From Heterobasidion occidentale (taxonomy: Eukaryota; Basidiomycota; Agaricomycetes; Russulales; Bondarzewiaceae): a stretch of DNA of 64,000 nucleotides. The notes beneath the pieces are model-generated. The model was not told the DNA's origin. It searched no databases and saw only the letters and a program-made list of their open reading frames with translations. Shown one piece after another: positions 10,301 through 23,021 of this stretch (the first letter of the stretch is position 1; each line of letters opens with the position of its first letter). Location: positions 248,001 to 312,000 of the forward strand of contig JBCAQO010000005.1 of NCBI GenBank assembly GCA_039111635.1. Reading direction: 5' to 3'. A program made the position numbers and the translations under genes.

Positions 10301-13300
10301 CGTCGGGTGGGTATGTGCTGACTGCGTTTATGTTAATAGGGCGTGCAGAACCGCCTCCTAGAGGAGAACAAGGCGCTTTCGATCGAGCGGTCGCATCTGT
10401 CGGATCTGATGGGCAACGTGCAGAAGATGCATACGGATCTCGAGCGCTCGGGCGAGAATGACAGAAGGCGATTGGAGAGTCAGATCCAGATGCTGGAGAA
10501 TCAGACGTGAGCGCTGTTGTTTTCTTCAACCGCGCCGACTACCATCTGAATTCGTTGTTGCAGCCAGGATCTTAGAAGCCAGCTTAGCCAGGAACGAGAT
10601 ACCGTTAGGCACCTGACGCTGAAGAAGGAGATCGAGGTCAAGGAGCTGCAGGCGCGCATCGACAAGCAGGTGCGTTTGCTATCACTCAGTTCTGTTTACA
10701 CACCTTCCGTCTCACCGGCACGCACCGAATTGTAGGCCCAGGACCTATCGCATACCCGTGAGTCGCTGATCGGCGCCCAAATGAGCAAGACGCACCTCGA
10801 GGAACGCGTCGCGGAGCTTTCGCGCCAGCTCCAGGGCAACGAGGAGAAGCTGGCCGTGTACGAGCGGCGTGGGTCCACTAGCGCCCTGGCGAACGGCGAC
10901 ACGCAGCCAGGGGTCTCTGGCGCCGATCATCTGAGCAAGGAGCAGCAACTCGAGGCTGAAGTAGCGGAACTTCGGTGTGTTTTGTGTCCCTTCGTATTCG
11001 GTGCGGGGCTCATGGTGCTAATCGACTCATGAACGCAGCGCTGCGTTGAAAGTTGCCGAGCTCGACCTGGCGAATGCGCGGGGCCATGTGCAACAGTTCC
11101 AAGAGATCAGCCAGGCGAACGAGGCGGCGCTAGCGAGCTTGAATGCCACGTACGATGACTACAAGTCGTCCACAGAGTCGCAGCTCGCGAAGCACGAGGT
11201 ACGTTGCGTTGGATGCTGGACATTCGCGGCGATGGCTGACTTGGGGTGCAGTCCGACTACAACGCTCTGCAAGAGAACCTGCGCGTCGTCCAGGAGGAGC
11301 TGACGGCGTCTCGGGAGGCGATGGTGGAGACGAAGCGCACGTTTGACGAGGAGCGAGAGTCGTGGGCGAACGATAAGCGGACGCTTGAGGATGCCCTCGT
11401 CGAGTTGACCACGTCGGAGAAGCATATCGCGGAGGACCGGACGTCGCACGATGCGGAGATTCGGCAGCAGGAGGAGCGTGCCAAGGTACGTGCAGGAGGT
11501 TTAGAATCTCGTTTGGTAGGACTCATCTTCTGACGACGCCTGTTCATAGTCTGCCGAGGCTAAGTACAAGAACGAAGTCATCGCTCACGGCGAGTCGCTT
11601 CGGGACCTCGAAGGCTTGAAGGAGCAGTTGTCGAAGCTGCAGGTCGAGGCGAGGACACACCTAGCCGCCGCGGAGACTGCGCAGGCCAAGTTGGTGTCGT
11701 CTGAGTCTAGCTGGGGCCAGCAGAGAGAGGCCCTCGACAAGGAGATCGCTGATTTGACTGCTAGGCAAGTCATCTCTGTTGGTGCGGCGCGCGACGGTGT
11801 ACTAAATTTCTGAGTCTAGGTCGAAGGAGTTGACGGAGCAGAACAAGGTGCTCCACCAACACTTGGACTCCGTCAGTTCACAGGCTGCCCGTATCCGTCA
11901 AGCTGCCGATGCAAGCTCTGCGCCGTCTGGGGAGACCGAGCCCGCTGGCGACGTGGATGATAAGCTTTCCGATTTGCGCCGGGTGATCGCGTACTTGCGG
12001 AGGGAGAAGGAAATCGTCGACATGCAGCTCGAGCTGAGCAAGCAGGAGAACGCTCGCTTGAAGCTCCAGGTAACCCGCCTCAGCCAGGACCTCGAAGACA
12101 CCCGGACCACGCTTTCCGAGGTGGGCACATTTTCATGCGATCAAATTCACGCCGTTCGATTATCTGATCTTGCCCCGTTCAGGAACGTGAACGTGCCGTC
12201 GCCGCGGTCGCGACCGACGCACAGCACGCGGAGCTTGTGGAGAAGATCAATCAACTGACCATCCTCCGGGAGAGCAACGCGACGCTGCGCGCGGATGCCG
12301 AATCTCAAGGGAAGCGCGCCCGGGCGCTGGACGCCAAGCTCACGACCTTGTCTGCCGAGATCGAGCCGTTGCGGGAACAGGTTCGCATGGCGCAGGCGGA
12401 GCTGGAGGGACGCCAGGGCCACATTGCGCGCCTGGAGGAAGAGAACAAAATGTGGCAGCAGCGTAGCTCGCAGCTGCTTAGCAAGGTGAGCGGACCAGCG
12501 ACGTGTATATGCATGTCTCCTCATATGTACCTGTTCTAGTACGATCGCATTGATCCTGCAGAGGTGCAGGCACTGAAGGACGAGATCGAGCGTCTCAAAT
12601 CCGAGAAGGCCGAATTCGATGCTGCGTTGTCTACTCGCGACCAGCAACTGCAAGAGCGTCAAACATATGTTAGTTTTGGGTATTCTGATAAGAGAATACA
12701 ACACTGAAGAGAATCTTTGTATAGGTTGAAGGTCTCGAGAAGAACATCCGAGACCACAGGGATCTCAAGACTCGAACGGAGGCTGCGTTCCGGCAGAAAC
12801 TGGGCCAAGTCAACGGGGACAAGGCTCGGTTGACCACGGAGAACACTCAGCTGAACAAGGACCTCCAGGCCGTACAAACTCAACTGAAAGCTCTCACTGC
12901 CGAGCGCGACGCGGTCAAGGCCGCGCCGGCCACCGACTCTTCTCAGCATATCGCACAGGAGCTAGAGAAGGTCCGGAAGGAGAAGGTAGCGCTCGAACAG
13001 GCTCTGCAACAGGAGAAGGCCCAGAAGGCGGAGTCATCCAGTGGTGCGGCAGATCAAGCTGCACTCGTCGTAAGTTCGCTGTCAATTTGGTACAGAGGCA
13101 TGGCTGAGCATCCCCGTAGGCATCCCTCACCCAGGAGCGGGATCGTTTACTTGCCGAGAAAGCGACTTGGGCGACAGCTACCCCAGCGGCATCGGGTGGA
13201 ACATCGTCCGAGGAGTGGGCGGCCGAAAAGGCTGACCTCGTCAAAACCCGTGACGAAGCTTCTACACAGGCGAAGGTACGAATGCGATCACATTCTCGGA

Positions 13301-14361
13301 ATACATGCAACTCATATACGCTTCAAAGGCCGTACAAACCGAGCTCGAGAAGCTCAAGGAGGAAGCGCGCAACCTAAGCTTAGCCAACGTCAGTTCAGCG
13401 ACCCAATACTTCGAATTTGTACTGACGTGAGAGACAACAGAAAAAATTTCAGCAGAGGCTCCAAGAGAACCAAGCAGCCCGTCAACGAGCTACCGCTGAG
13501 CACGAGGCCGCGATCAAGGCCGCAGTCGACAAGGCCACCAGCGAATTGCAAGCCGCCGCCTCATCGTCCTCATCGTCTGATGAGCTTGTCAAAAAGCATA
13601 CGGAGGAGCTCCGGGCACTAGAGCAACGCCTCCGCGCGAAGCACCAGGTGGAATTGAAGGCCGCCGTCGATGCTGCGGTTGCTAAAGCCAAAGAGCAATC
13701 TTCGACAACGCCAGCAACCGGAGAAAAGGCCGGAGCGGTTAATGCGAAGCACGAGGAGGAAATTGCGAAGGCAATGGAGTCCGGGAGGCTGGAAGGGCAG
13801 TTGAAGATGAAGATGAAGGACAGTCAGCTGGTGCGATCCCAGTCGCGTGTCAAGGCGCTAGAGGCCCAGATAGAGCAATGGAAGAAAAGCGGTCTCATCC
13901 CGGAGACAACCACAACATCTCCCGTTGCGCCGACACCCCAGGCATCTGCGTCCGCCCCTCCATCCGCCCCTGCGCCCGTAGCACCCGCACCGACTGCCAA
14001 TACGGCGGCATCAGCTGGACGAGGCGCGCCTCGGGCCAGCGCGGCTGCTGCCCTTCCCCGGAAGCCGTCACTCGCCTCCGCCGCTCCTCTAGCCTCAGGG
14101 GCGCCTGGAAGAGGTCGTGGCCAAGGCGCCGGTCGTGGACTCAACATTCGCGGGAGCGCCGCTGCAGCTTCATCCGAGGCAGGCCCCTCCAACCAAGGCG
14201 GCGTGTCTATCATGGGTGCTGCAGGGAAGCGCGCGCGAGAAGAAAACGGACCGCCTTCGGGTGACTCGCTCGCGAAACGGCTGAAGCCTACGGACGGGAG
14301 TGCTCCCGGGACTGGCGGCAAACCAGTGACGCTGCAGCGCAATCGGGTCGGACCTTCATGA
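7336..14361 (+). CDS. Nucleoprotein TPR/Mlp1-type nuclear basket protein
   Basis: A 7-kb gene with roughly 20 short introns encodes a very long coiled-coil protein of the nuclear pore basket (yeast Mlp1/Mlp2, human TPR), which tethers mRNA export and silencing factors at the pore. Start at ATG 7336 (MMTRKRKSKAAA, basic then acidic-Pro). Nearly the whole length is heptad-rich Glu/Gln/Leu/Arg sequence. The diagnostic TPR/MLP1 block lies near 9060-9650: KTFTEVYAEYVRLQEEH, then ITNHLVLFRSIPALQAQN and KLLRIVRELG. The C-terminus leaves coiled coil for an Ala/Pro-rich segment, an RG-rich patch (GRGRGQGAGRG) and a bipartite-looking basic stretch (GKRARE...AKRLKP), likely a nuclear import signal, ending VTLQRNRVGPS at TGA 14359-14361. 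GC content is very high between about 8200 and 9950, where long open frames on the other strand are codon-bias shadows. No frame break was noticed. Confidence 0.9.
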
Positions 14362-15209
14362 TATCTCAGACTCTCATCTGCATTTTTTTTTACCCTCGAT
14401 TGTATTTTTACTCTTGCACAACTACAGTGTACATCAGATCCCCAGGCTCGTGGGTTAATTTATCTATACAAGCTTGTACCGGCTTGAATTTCTTTACTTT
14501 CTCTTGATACCGAGCCCGCAATTCTCTCGCGGTAAGATGTGTTTCACGCAGAAGATCGCAAAAGGTACAAATATGTGAGGTCAATAGACAAGTGTGCTGT
14601 AGCCCAGCTCATAAATAATCGAAGACAGGTCGTAGCGGCTCGTCGAAGGCTCGTGAGACATCGCCATGAAAAAATGCGTAAGTGAGTAAGAAGGTATGCA
14701 AGACGGTGACAGAAGAAATGTCAGAGTGTGAGAAGGACGAAGGCGTGAAGAGGAGCATGCGACGCGTAAAGGAGACGGATCGTGAGGGTGTGAAGGGTCA
14801 TAAACGCGGAAATCAAGGGGCATGGAGGGGTCAGCCTCGATTTGACAAAAGACATAGATAGCGACGACAGCAGTGCGAGAATAGACAGCGGGACGGACAT
14901 TAGGAGAGTGGGATGCGGATTTTTGGGGAGGAGAGAGAAATTTGCGAGGAAGGGGATGCAGATATGATGATATAAACAAATAGATCGCGAAGAAATACGG
15001 GTTTTTATCTTCGAGGGGAAGACGAAGAGGACGGGCGATAGATCAGATCCGAAGCAAAGGAGTGGAACGCGCCGGAACGGCTGGATAGACGGTGATGATA
15101 GATATGTGACGGGTTTCGTCCGCATCGAAAAGACCAAAAAAAAAGAAGAGCAGAGGAGAAAGGAGAAATCGAGCGTTACCACACTTTATAGGACGCACGC
15201 GGACGTCGT
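14362..15209. other. Intergenic region between convergent genes
   Basis: About 850 bases hold the 3' ends of two convergent genes. A T-rich stretch at about 14382-14391 follows the TPR stop and may belong to its 3' UTR. No recognisable gene; the open frames at 14581-15182 are purine/pyrimidine-biased low-complexity DNA. Confidence 0.5.
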
Positions 15210-18200
15210 TCATTCCGCCTTGGACGATATTTTTGAAACCGTCTTGCCGCTGACGATGGCCTTGATGGCGCGTCGGACATTGCGGACGGTGTTCGTGCGC
15301 TCGTCTTTCGACATGGGGATGTGCGTGGCCCCATTCGCATCGCCGCTGAAGGACTGCATCATCCCGAGCTCGTCGACGCTCACCGTCCTGCGCTTCTCAA
15401 AGGCGTCGCTAGACACAGGCGCAGCCATCAGCCGACGGGTCGAGTAGAACATCTTCGATGCGGGCCGCTGCGATGCCGCTGCGTGCATCTGAGGGACGTT
15501 GGTGACGGGTCCGACGTTATCGGACTGGTACCCGCGGCCGACGCGCTTGACGCCCGATGTGGCCATCAGGAAGCGGTCGTACACGCCCTCGACGCGGCGT
15601 TGAGTAGTGGGCGACTCGACGATGGGTGAGTTGAGCGAGCACACCCTGTTGGGGTACGGCTCGATATTGAACGGGGACGCGGTGAGGCTGTCATCGCCCC
15701 CCAATTTGTCAGTGAAGATCTGGATAGATGGCGTCTGCGGCATGTCGAAGGTTTCCCGCCTCGCAGATAGCGGCTCGGCTATGAAGAGACTCCTGTCGAT
15801 GACCGCGCTGAGCGGCAATGGGGGAGACGGCTTGGACACTGAAAACATAGCCTTCAGTACGCAAACCCGAGGAGACAGAGGGTAGGTAGCTTACGTCGTT
15901 CTAACTCGAGTGTCAGGGTCTCGATCGGGCTGATGGACCTCGACAGCAGCTCGCTGTGGGACTTTGACTTCTCCTTCCGTTTCGACGGCGACTCGGGCTC
16001 GGCCACGACCACGCGGCCCTTCTCCGGAGATTGTCCGATGACCGTCGCGCGCCGCGGACGATGCGGGCTCTGCGTCAATCCAAAAGCATGGCTAGGCTCT
16101 TCCGACGGTATCGTCGGGAGCGTATGTTCGGGGACTCGGGACGTCAACGGAGACCGCGACGAGGAGGCGGTCAACAGGCTGTCGTCGGTGACGGCGCTGT
16201 GGTCCGTGTCTTGGTTGAAGATCTGGCTGGCGGCCAAGATCTTGCGCGGGAGGCGCGAGGAGCGGGCAGAGAGGTTGCGCGAAGTGGCGCGCGTCACGGG
16301 CGGGGCGATGGGGAGAGGGGGAAGCTGAGTGACGCTGGACGAGGCAAAGTTTTGTCGGGCGTCCTCGACGACCTCTGTGGAACAACGCCGTCAATTTGGT
16401 ATCTCACTGCGAGGAATATGCGGACGGACTCTCGACGTTCTGAATCCAAATGGTCATGCGGTCCGCTCTGCTCTCTGCGCCGGCACGCTCATTGCGGAAG
16501 GCTTGATGCACGACGGGCAGCGTAGAGTTGGCTGAAATACGTAAATATCAAGCATACTGTCGCGATGAAATCAAAGTACCTTGTTTCATGAGCTCCTCGT
16601 CCTCCCATGACGGAGTTCTGCTCATATCGCCCTGGTGCACTTCCTCCGCAGAGGTAGACGCGGGCTGAGTGGACCGCCGTCCGAAGTACCCGAGGGTAGA
16701 CGACTTGTACAGCTGGACCGTCTTGCCTGCACGTGGACTAGGATGAGACAAACTGATCCCAAGTGTCAACGGCGGCGGAGGACTCACCGAGAGACAGCTT
16801 GAGGCTTTGCTTCAAGATGCTGAGTCCGGACTCGTTAGCGGAGACCGACCGAGGGAAAGAGGTATCATGCATGAAGAAATTCATATCTGTATGATGCAAT
16901 GCAAACACAAGTGCGGAGCGTCAGCGTCACTCGTCGATAGATATACCAGCACATGGACTTCATACCGGGAGACTCCGGCGTGGACGGAACGCTGTCGGTG
17001 GGTGTTTTCGAGACACGCACAGCATCGCCGTGCGCGTGGACGTCCTCGCGCAATATATCCTCGCTGCGCGTCCGCCTCTCTCCCTCCCCCCTCTCCGCGC
17101 TCTCCGCGATCCGGATCCGCCACCCCTGCTCCTGCTCGCCCTCCGTGGCCGGCGAAGACGGCGGCGACAGCTTGACAGTCTCCCGCAGCCGCTCCCGCTC
17201 TCTCTCCCACTCGCGCATCCGATCGCGCACGCTCCCCATGCTCTTCCCTTCCTCCACCTGACTCTTCCCCTCTCCCTCCTCCTCCACCTCCCCCGCCACA
17301 CCTTTCTGTGCCCCAGCACCAGCAGCACTAACGGCAGCACCGACCTTCTTCTCGTTCTCCTTCACGTTCTTCACGTTCCTCGCGTGCGCGGTCCGGTCTA
17401 CCAACGCCCCCATAGGGCGCCGCACGGCCTCCCGATCCTTCGGCAGGACCTTCGGCGCAAACTCCCGGCTCGCCATCTGCGGGACGGGCTTGCGCGGGAC
17501 CGAGTGCTTGCGCGGCGCCGCAGCGTTCTCCTTGCCCTGCGCAGAGGACACACGCCCGAACCCGAGCCCGCCGGCGCCGGCAGCGGCCCTGTCCTTGCGC
17601 GCGCCGACCGGGGTGGGCGGCGGCGAACCAACAATCGGGGCGAGCACGTTGACGTGCGCGCCCAGCCGCCTCTTCGTCACCGCCTGCGTCTGCGCGAGCC
17701 CTGCGTCGCACGGGATCCGCGTGCAAAGAGAACGAGCCCGATCGTCAGCCCCATGTGTGCCGCGCACATCAACACGACGCGAACGCGCTGCTTACCGTCT
17801 CCGCCCCCGTTGGCGCCGGCCTGGACTCGCGGCTGCGACTGCGATCGCGCGTGGCCCGCGCGTGGCGCCACACCGGGCGCGAGCGGCTTCTGCGCCTTCG
17901 GCCGCCCGGCGCCCGGCGCGGCGGACGCGTTCTCCTTGTCCGCGGACGCGGCGGCGCCAGCCTTGGGCTTGCGCTCCTTCTCCTTGTCGCGGTGGTCCTT
18001 GCTAAGCCGCCGCGTCGCCCAGGGCGAGATGATGTCGATCAGCTTCGCACCGTCCTTGTCTTTCTCGGGGGCCGGCGTGGAGGTGGCCGCGCCCGCGAAG
18101 GACACGCTCGCGGATTTGCCTGTCGACGGGCTGTCAGAGGCGGCCGCCGAGCAGGAGGGCGATGTGCAAATGCTGGGGACGTACGGTGCGCGGCGGCAAA

Positions 18201-19552
18201 CGCCTCTTTGGCCTCTGTCCAGTACGCGTCGGACATGGCGTCCTTGGCCATGCAGCGGAGGTCCGCGTTGGGCTGGATCATCCGCCGGAGCATCTTCTCT
18301 GCGGCCTTGGACATCTTCCACGTGCCGACCCACCTGCCGCGGAGCTAAAGACGTCGCGTTCGTTCAGCAGGCTCCGCAACACGACATCCCCTCTGGTTGT
18401 GGGGAAGCGCCGACGCACCGTGCGGCTCCAGTACTTCTCCAGGTCTTCCTTGGTGGTAAATTGCTCGCCTTCGGCGAACTCGAAGGGTGTCCGGCCGATG
18501 AGGATCTCGAAGAACGTCACGCCGAGCGACCAGACGTCGGACTTGCGTGTGTCATGGGGCAATCCCCGCGCACGCTCCGGAGACAGATACTAGATATCAA
18601 AAAAGGTCAAATCACACCGGCAGGACGTCAATATTGCGTTTGAACATGCCTCTGGCGTGCCATAGGTGAGATTGCTATGAAAGGCCTTCGACGACTTGAC
18701 GTCATACTTCTCGGCAAAACCGAAGTCCACCAGCACCGGGACATGATCCTGGGAAAGCAGGATGTTCGCGGGCCTAATTTACGCGGTCACGTTTAGCGCG
18801 AGCCTGAAAACGGAAGCAATAGAGAGGCGCGAACTTGATGTCGTTGTGCACGACTCCCCGCTTGTGGAGGAATTGGACGCCGGACAGCAGTGAGCGGAAC
18901 CAATCCTTGGCCTTTACTTCTGGTACCTCTACTGGTATGAGTTCAGGAAGATAGTCCCTGGAAACGACATGTCAGTACGGCAGGCATATATGCGGGGGAC
19001 TGCAGTGTCCCCTCTCGGCTGCGCTCGCATATGAACATGCAAAGCACGGCGTGACCTCACCGGTGCGGCAGGATGAAAGGTACTTACATAGTAATCAATG
19101 CGTACGAGGGTGTAATGATGAACGAATGAAACGGCACGATGGAAGGGTGCGGGTCGTTCTTGAAAGACCGAACGACTTTCATTTCATTCCATCTAGACGA
19201 GGCTGTAAAAAACGGAACCATTGGTTTGTCACGAGAGCACCTACAGAGAGCGAACGCGGGCAGCTGTTGTCGCGGTCTTTGACCGGTGAACAAGCTTGAC
19301 CGCGACCTGGACGTTGTCTTGCGGTTCTTTCGTTCGGGCAGACTTGGGGCTACATAACCACACACTGCCCCAGTTCCCGAAACCAATCTGTCGCAGCAGC
19401 AGAGCAGTCGTCGTGAGCGAGGGTGATGGAGCGAACACGGAGATATTGGGCGCGTCACTTACTTCCCGAATGAACTGCAACCTGTCAGCCAAAACCTGAT
19501 CGGAGAGAGAGAATATGTCGGTAGCTTCCTGCGGGGGTAGGAGCGGCAACAT
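15210..19552 (-). CDS. Serine/threonine protein kinase with long disordered C-terminal tail
   Basis: Starts at ATG 19550-19552 (MLPLLPPQEATDIFSLSDQV). Catalytic domain in short exons: IGFGNWGSVW glycine loop, VQVAVKLV lysine, PSIVPFHSFIITPSYALITM, FLHKRGVVHNDIKPANILL catalytic loop, VDFGFAEKY (DFG), GTPEYLSPERARG (APE-like), KSDVWSLGVTFFEILIGRTP and SKAAEKMLRRMIQPNADLRC near the domain end. HRD is HND, with Asp kept. The intron 18590-18649 needs a GC donor (GAG|GCATGT) to keep GTPEYLSPE. The 41-bp intron inferred near 18.35 kb is unusually short and uncertain. The tail of many hundred residues is Ser/Pro/Arg-rich, with SRSISPIETLTLELERR and a conserved-looking end (MFYSTRRLMAAPVSS, RRTVSVDELG, IKAIVSGKTVSKISSKAE). 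I cannot place it in a named kinase subfamily. Confidence 0.8.
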
Positions 19553-21500
19553 TGTGTGCAAAGAGAACGAATAGTGATACAGACTACAGAGCGACAAAAC
19601 AAGACGACGAGAGGGGGGCCAGGGTGAGACAGAACAGAGGACAGCGAGCAGAGACAAGGCAACGGCCCCGCATATCAGGGAACGAACACCGTCACAACAC
19701 TCGCAAACAACGCGCGTCCGCGTGGCCACGTCGCGTCCCCCGATCCCGTCACGTGCATCGCTTCGGTCTCTCCTCTGCTGTCTCCCCAGCACCGACAACA
19801 TACATAACATCCGTTCACTCCCTCCATCCTCCCCTCATATAGCTCCCTTCTGCAGGTCAGTCGTTATCCTTGCCATAGGACCTACAACATCCCATTTGGT
19901 CAACGCGGAACTCGTCCCGCCGTTGACATCAAAATCGCCGACAGCGCTGAGAACACGTTTCGCATTGACATATCAATATCCAATTAGTCCAAGTTGCGTT
20001 CTCCGACAGGGTCCCGTCTCGCCTTGTCTCGTCCTATCAAGTGAGTCTATATAGCGGACTGACACAGAAACAGCCAAGTGCGTTCCGTGCAGGAATAAGG
20101 AAGCCTTCTCTACGGTTCCCGCTTCTCGAACGCACCGACCAGCGTGCCCTACCGCCCTTCGTCCGCAGACAGAAGGCCCTTCCATTTCGCCAACTCTCAG
20201 CCCGTCGTCCGCTCCGTCCATCTCGCGTTCGACGCTACGTCCACGTCCGGGAACGACGGCGCGTCGCCGAGCAAGACAGGCCCCCTGTTCCCGCCCCAGC
20301 CGTGCTCGGGCGCACGTTCTTCCAGGCCGCGCGATGCTCTCTAGGCTCGCGCCGAAGGCCGCCCCACGCATCCTCAAGAAATAGGGCTGGCTGCGCCGCG
20401 GCGGCTCCCTACATCGATGCGCGCACGAGCAGGCGGTAGACCCACACGTCCATGGTCTCGTCGAAAGCGTCCGAATCGCAGCCTGTAACGCTGCGGTGCT
20501 CTCTAAGAGCAGGGGTGCCAGCGCGGTGCGAATCCGTCGCGTCTACGCACTCTGCGATTGGGTGAGTCTCTAATGACGCGCCCAGTCGCAGGGTCTCGTG
20601 TGGTGCGGTGCGCCATCGTGCATCAACATGGGCTACGTGTAGGGGTCGATGGCGGGCGCGGCGGCGTTGGAGTGTTCAACCCACGCCGTTCCGCAAGGCA
20701 CGATCCTCATGCTCAGTGCGTACCTGCAGACCTCGTGCGTGAGTGGGCCGTCTCCGCAACGCGAGCGAGACCGAGGACGCGCACGCCGACCTTGCTTTCC
20801 ACGTACTCGGAAAGCCTGCCTTGTTTTTCGTCGCGTTCCCTGGGAGAACGTAGAACGCGATGACAGGCATCGGTGCGACCGGCCGAAGATGCTTCGCCAT
20901 GCGCTCAGAGAACCTGCGCAAGCGTACTCCACCTGCCTGCTCCCAAGGGCCACCTGCACGGGACCGCGACGGTCATCGGCCTAGTGACGCTCGGCGTGTT
21001 TGTAACCTCGCGACGCCGAGTCGCGCGATTCGTGCAGCTTTCTCCTTTTGACTTTGGTGGGCTGAGAGGGCGCACATGACCTCGCAAGTATCTGAAGGCC
21101 GAGGAGATAGATGTGCGCGGCGGGCGCTCGAAGACGGCGCGTAGCGCATAGGAACCCACAATGCTACTCACGTGCATGTTTTTCGGGAAGTGAGCTGACT
21201 GTGAGCTGCATGTTTTCGAGAAGTGAGCGATAGTATCAGAGCACTGCGGATTTTAATGTCCCATGCAACAACATGCAACATGTATCACCGATGTCCAGGA
21301 GCCAGAGATTTTATAGCCTTCTGCAGGGCTTCTCAGACATAGTACCTGAATTTGAGTCACGTTATTTGAACAGGCCGTAATATCTGGCCCGCCTGCGCCA
21401 GGCTACTGCCAGGCTCCTTCATCTTGACCACCAGCTTCTGACTGCAACATCGCCGGCTCATCATTGCTTCCATCTCGAAAAGGTCCTCTGCGATGTCCCC
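19553..21500. other. Gene-poor stretch with possible decayed membrane-protein gene
   Basis: The first few hundred bases are the upstream region of the minus-strand kinase. Between about 20100 and 21150 the DNA is GC-rich and coding-like but broken in every frame. At about 20518-20556, AVRIRRVYALCDW directly before a GTGAGT donor resembles the helix of DUF6533-type membrane proteins (usually RVYALY). Later fragments look like helix remnants. I read this as a likely old pseudogene, but no continuous model can be built. Confidence 0.3.
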
Positions 21501-22932
21501 ATGTTCCTCAAAAGGCTCGAGAGGCTGTTAAGCTCTCTGCCTTCGTCTCGACCTCACCATATTCGTCACAACCACATCCCCCGCAATCTACTAAACTCGT
21601 CATGTTCGAATCTCTGGCGCAGACTCGGATGGCGTCCCTTGAGATATCCTCTCTCAGACCGTATTTCCGGTGATAGATTTGCGTCAGCATGGGTGCCGAA
21701 GGAATGGATGCTGGCGGGCGTCTTTGGGATCCAACCCACGTCCGAGGCGCCGTCAGGCTTGCTGGTCCTGTCCGTGATCGTTGGACTTCCTCTCGCTTTA
21801 TGGACGTACAAGGTGAGTACGGCGTACCTTCACTGGCTGGTGCAATGTGCCAACGTGTTGAGCAGTGCATCATGATGTACATCTTCCAGCGGAAGATCAT
21901 CTATATGGGTGCGTGCTCGCGTGTTGCTCGTGAAGTGTGTGCAGCGTGTTCAACTTTGCGTTGATCCACAGGTTATGCGCCAATGGGTGCTAGATCTGAA
22001 GCGCTGCATAAAGATGTGCGCGTCCCAAAAGGGATCGTATGCCATGAAATCAAGATTCCTAGCGAGAAAAGAGTCACCCTATCGGGAATCGTTGTACACC
22101 GAGAGGACGCCCATCGTATCACGCACCACCCTGAAACCGTCATCATATACTTCCAAGGCATGTACATTTGTATAATGTCTACCTCAACCTCGTACTGACA
22201 AACTAAATACCCCGCTTGTATGTCACAGGCAACGCCGGCAACCCTCTGAATCGCCTCCCCGTCTTTGATGCGCTACTCTCGGCGATGCCCTCCGTGACCA
22301 TTCTCGCTGTAGCGCCTCGCTCGTACTGGACGTCGTCCATGCGCACCCCCACGCAGTCCTGCCTCACGCAAGACTACACCCGCGTGTTGACCTACGCCGC
22401 CGCCCGCTTCCTCGCTTCCAACCTCGTCATCTACGGGCACTCCCTCGGCGGCGCCATAGCCCCCTGCGTCCTCGCCCAGATCCCGTCCGCACAGCTGCCC
22501 CGCGTGCGCGGCCTCGTACTCGAGAACCCCTTCTCGTCTGTCCCCGCCATGCTCCGCGCGCTCTACCCGCAAAAGTGGTTGCCGTATCACCACATGGGCC
22601 CGCTCGTGTGGGACAGGTGGGACGCGCTGCGCGCGGTCGAGGCGCCGCCGGAGGGCTCGGTGCTGCGGAGCGTGCTGGGAAGGATGGCGGTGTTTGTGAG
22701 CGAGAGGGACGAGGTCGTGCCGCCGCAGATGGGGCGCGATATCTTCGCGAGGTGTCAGGGCTCGAGGAAGGGAGAACTTGGTGCTGATCTAGGGAGGTTG
22801 GTTGTGGTGAATGGGGCGCTGCATGAGGATGCGTGGAGGAAGCGGCAATGGGTGCTGGAGATGAAAGCGTATATCCAAGGGGTTGAGAGGATCTCGCGCA
22901 TCGGAGAGGGGGATGCTGACGCGAAGAAGTGA
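21501..22932 (+). CDS. Bem46/ABHD13-like alpha/beta hydrolase, membrane anchored
   Basis: Four exons: 21501-21812, 21866-21908, 21972-22157 and 22229-22932. The N-terminal part carries one transmembrane segment (GLLVLSVIVGLPLALWTYK), followed by CIMMYIFQRKIIYMGYAP, typical of the Bem46/ABHD13 group. Hydrolase motifs: VIIYFQGNAGN (the HGNAGN oxyanion block with Gln for His), IYGHSLGGA nucleophile elbow (Ser), FVSERDEVVP (likely catalytic Asp) and NGALHEDAW (catalytic His). So the triad is complete. Intron 22158-22228 has a GC donor (CAAG|GCATGT); any other splice breaks the GNAGN block. Ends at TGA 22930-22932. The family's substrate is unknown; fungal members sit at endomembranes. The start could be later, at the in-frame Met before LAGVFG, because no conserved residue fixes it. 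Confidence 0.82.
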
Positions 22933-23021
22933 TCGCATCACACCGGAACAACTAAATTATGAATCAAGTTTATTTATGGGTACGCTTCGAAGCTCTGATC
23001 CTAATGAACAACCATTCACAG

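Noticed and set aside
20041..20439. Open frame of 132 codons on the plus strand
   Set aside because: Arg/Pro-rich with no homology and overlapped by equal frames on the other strand.
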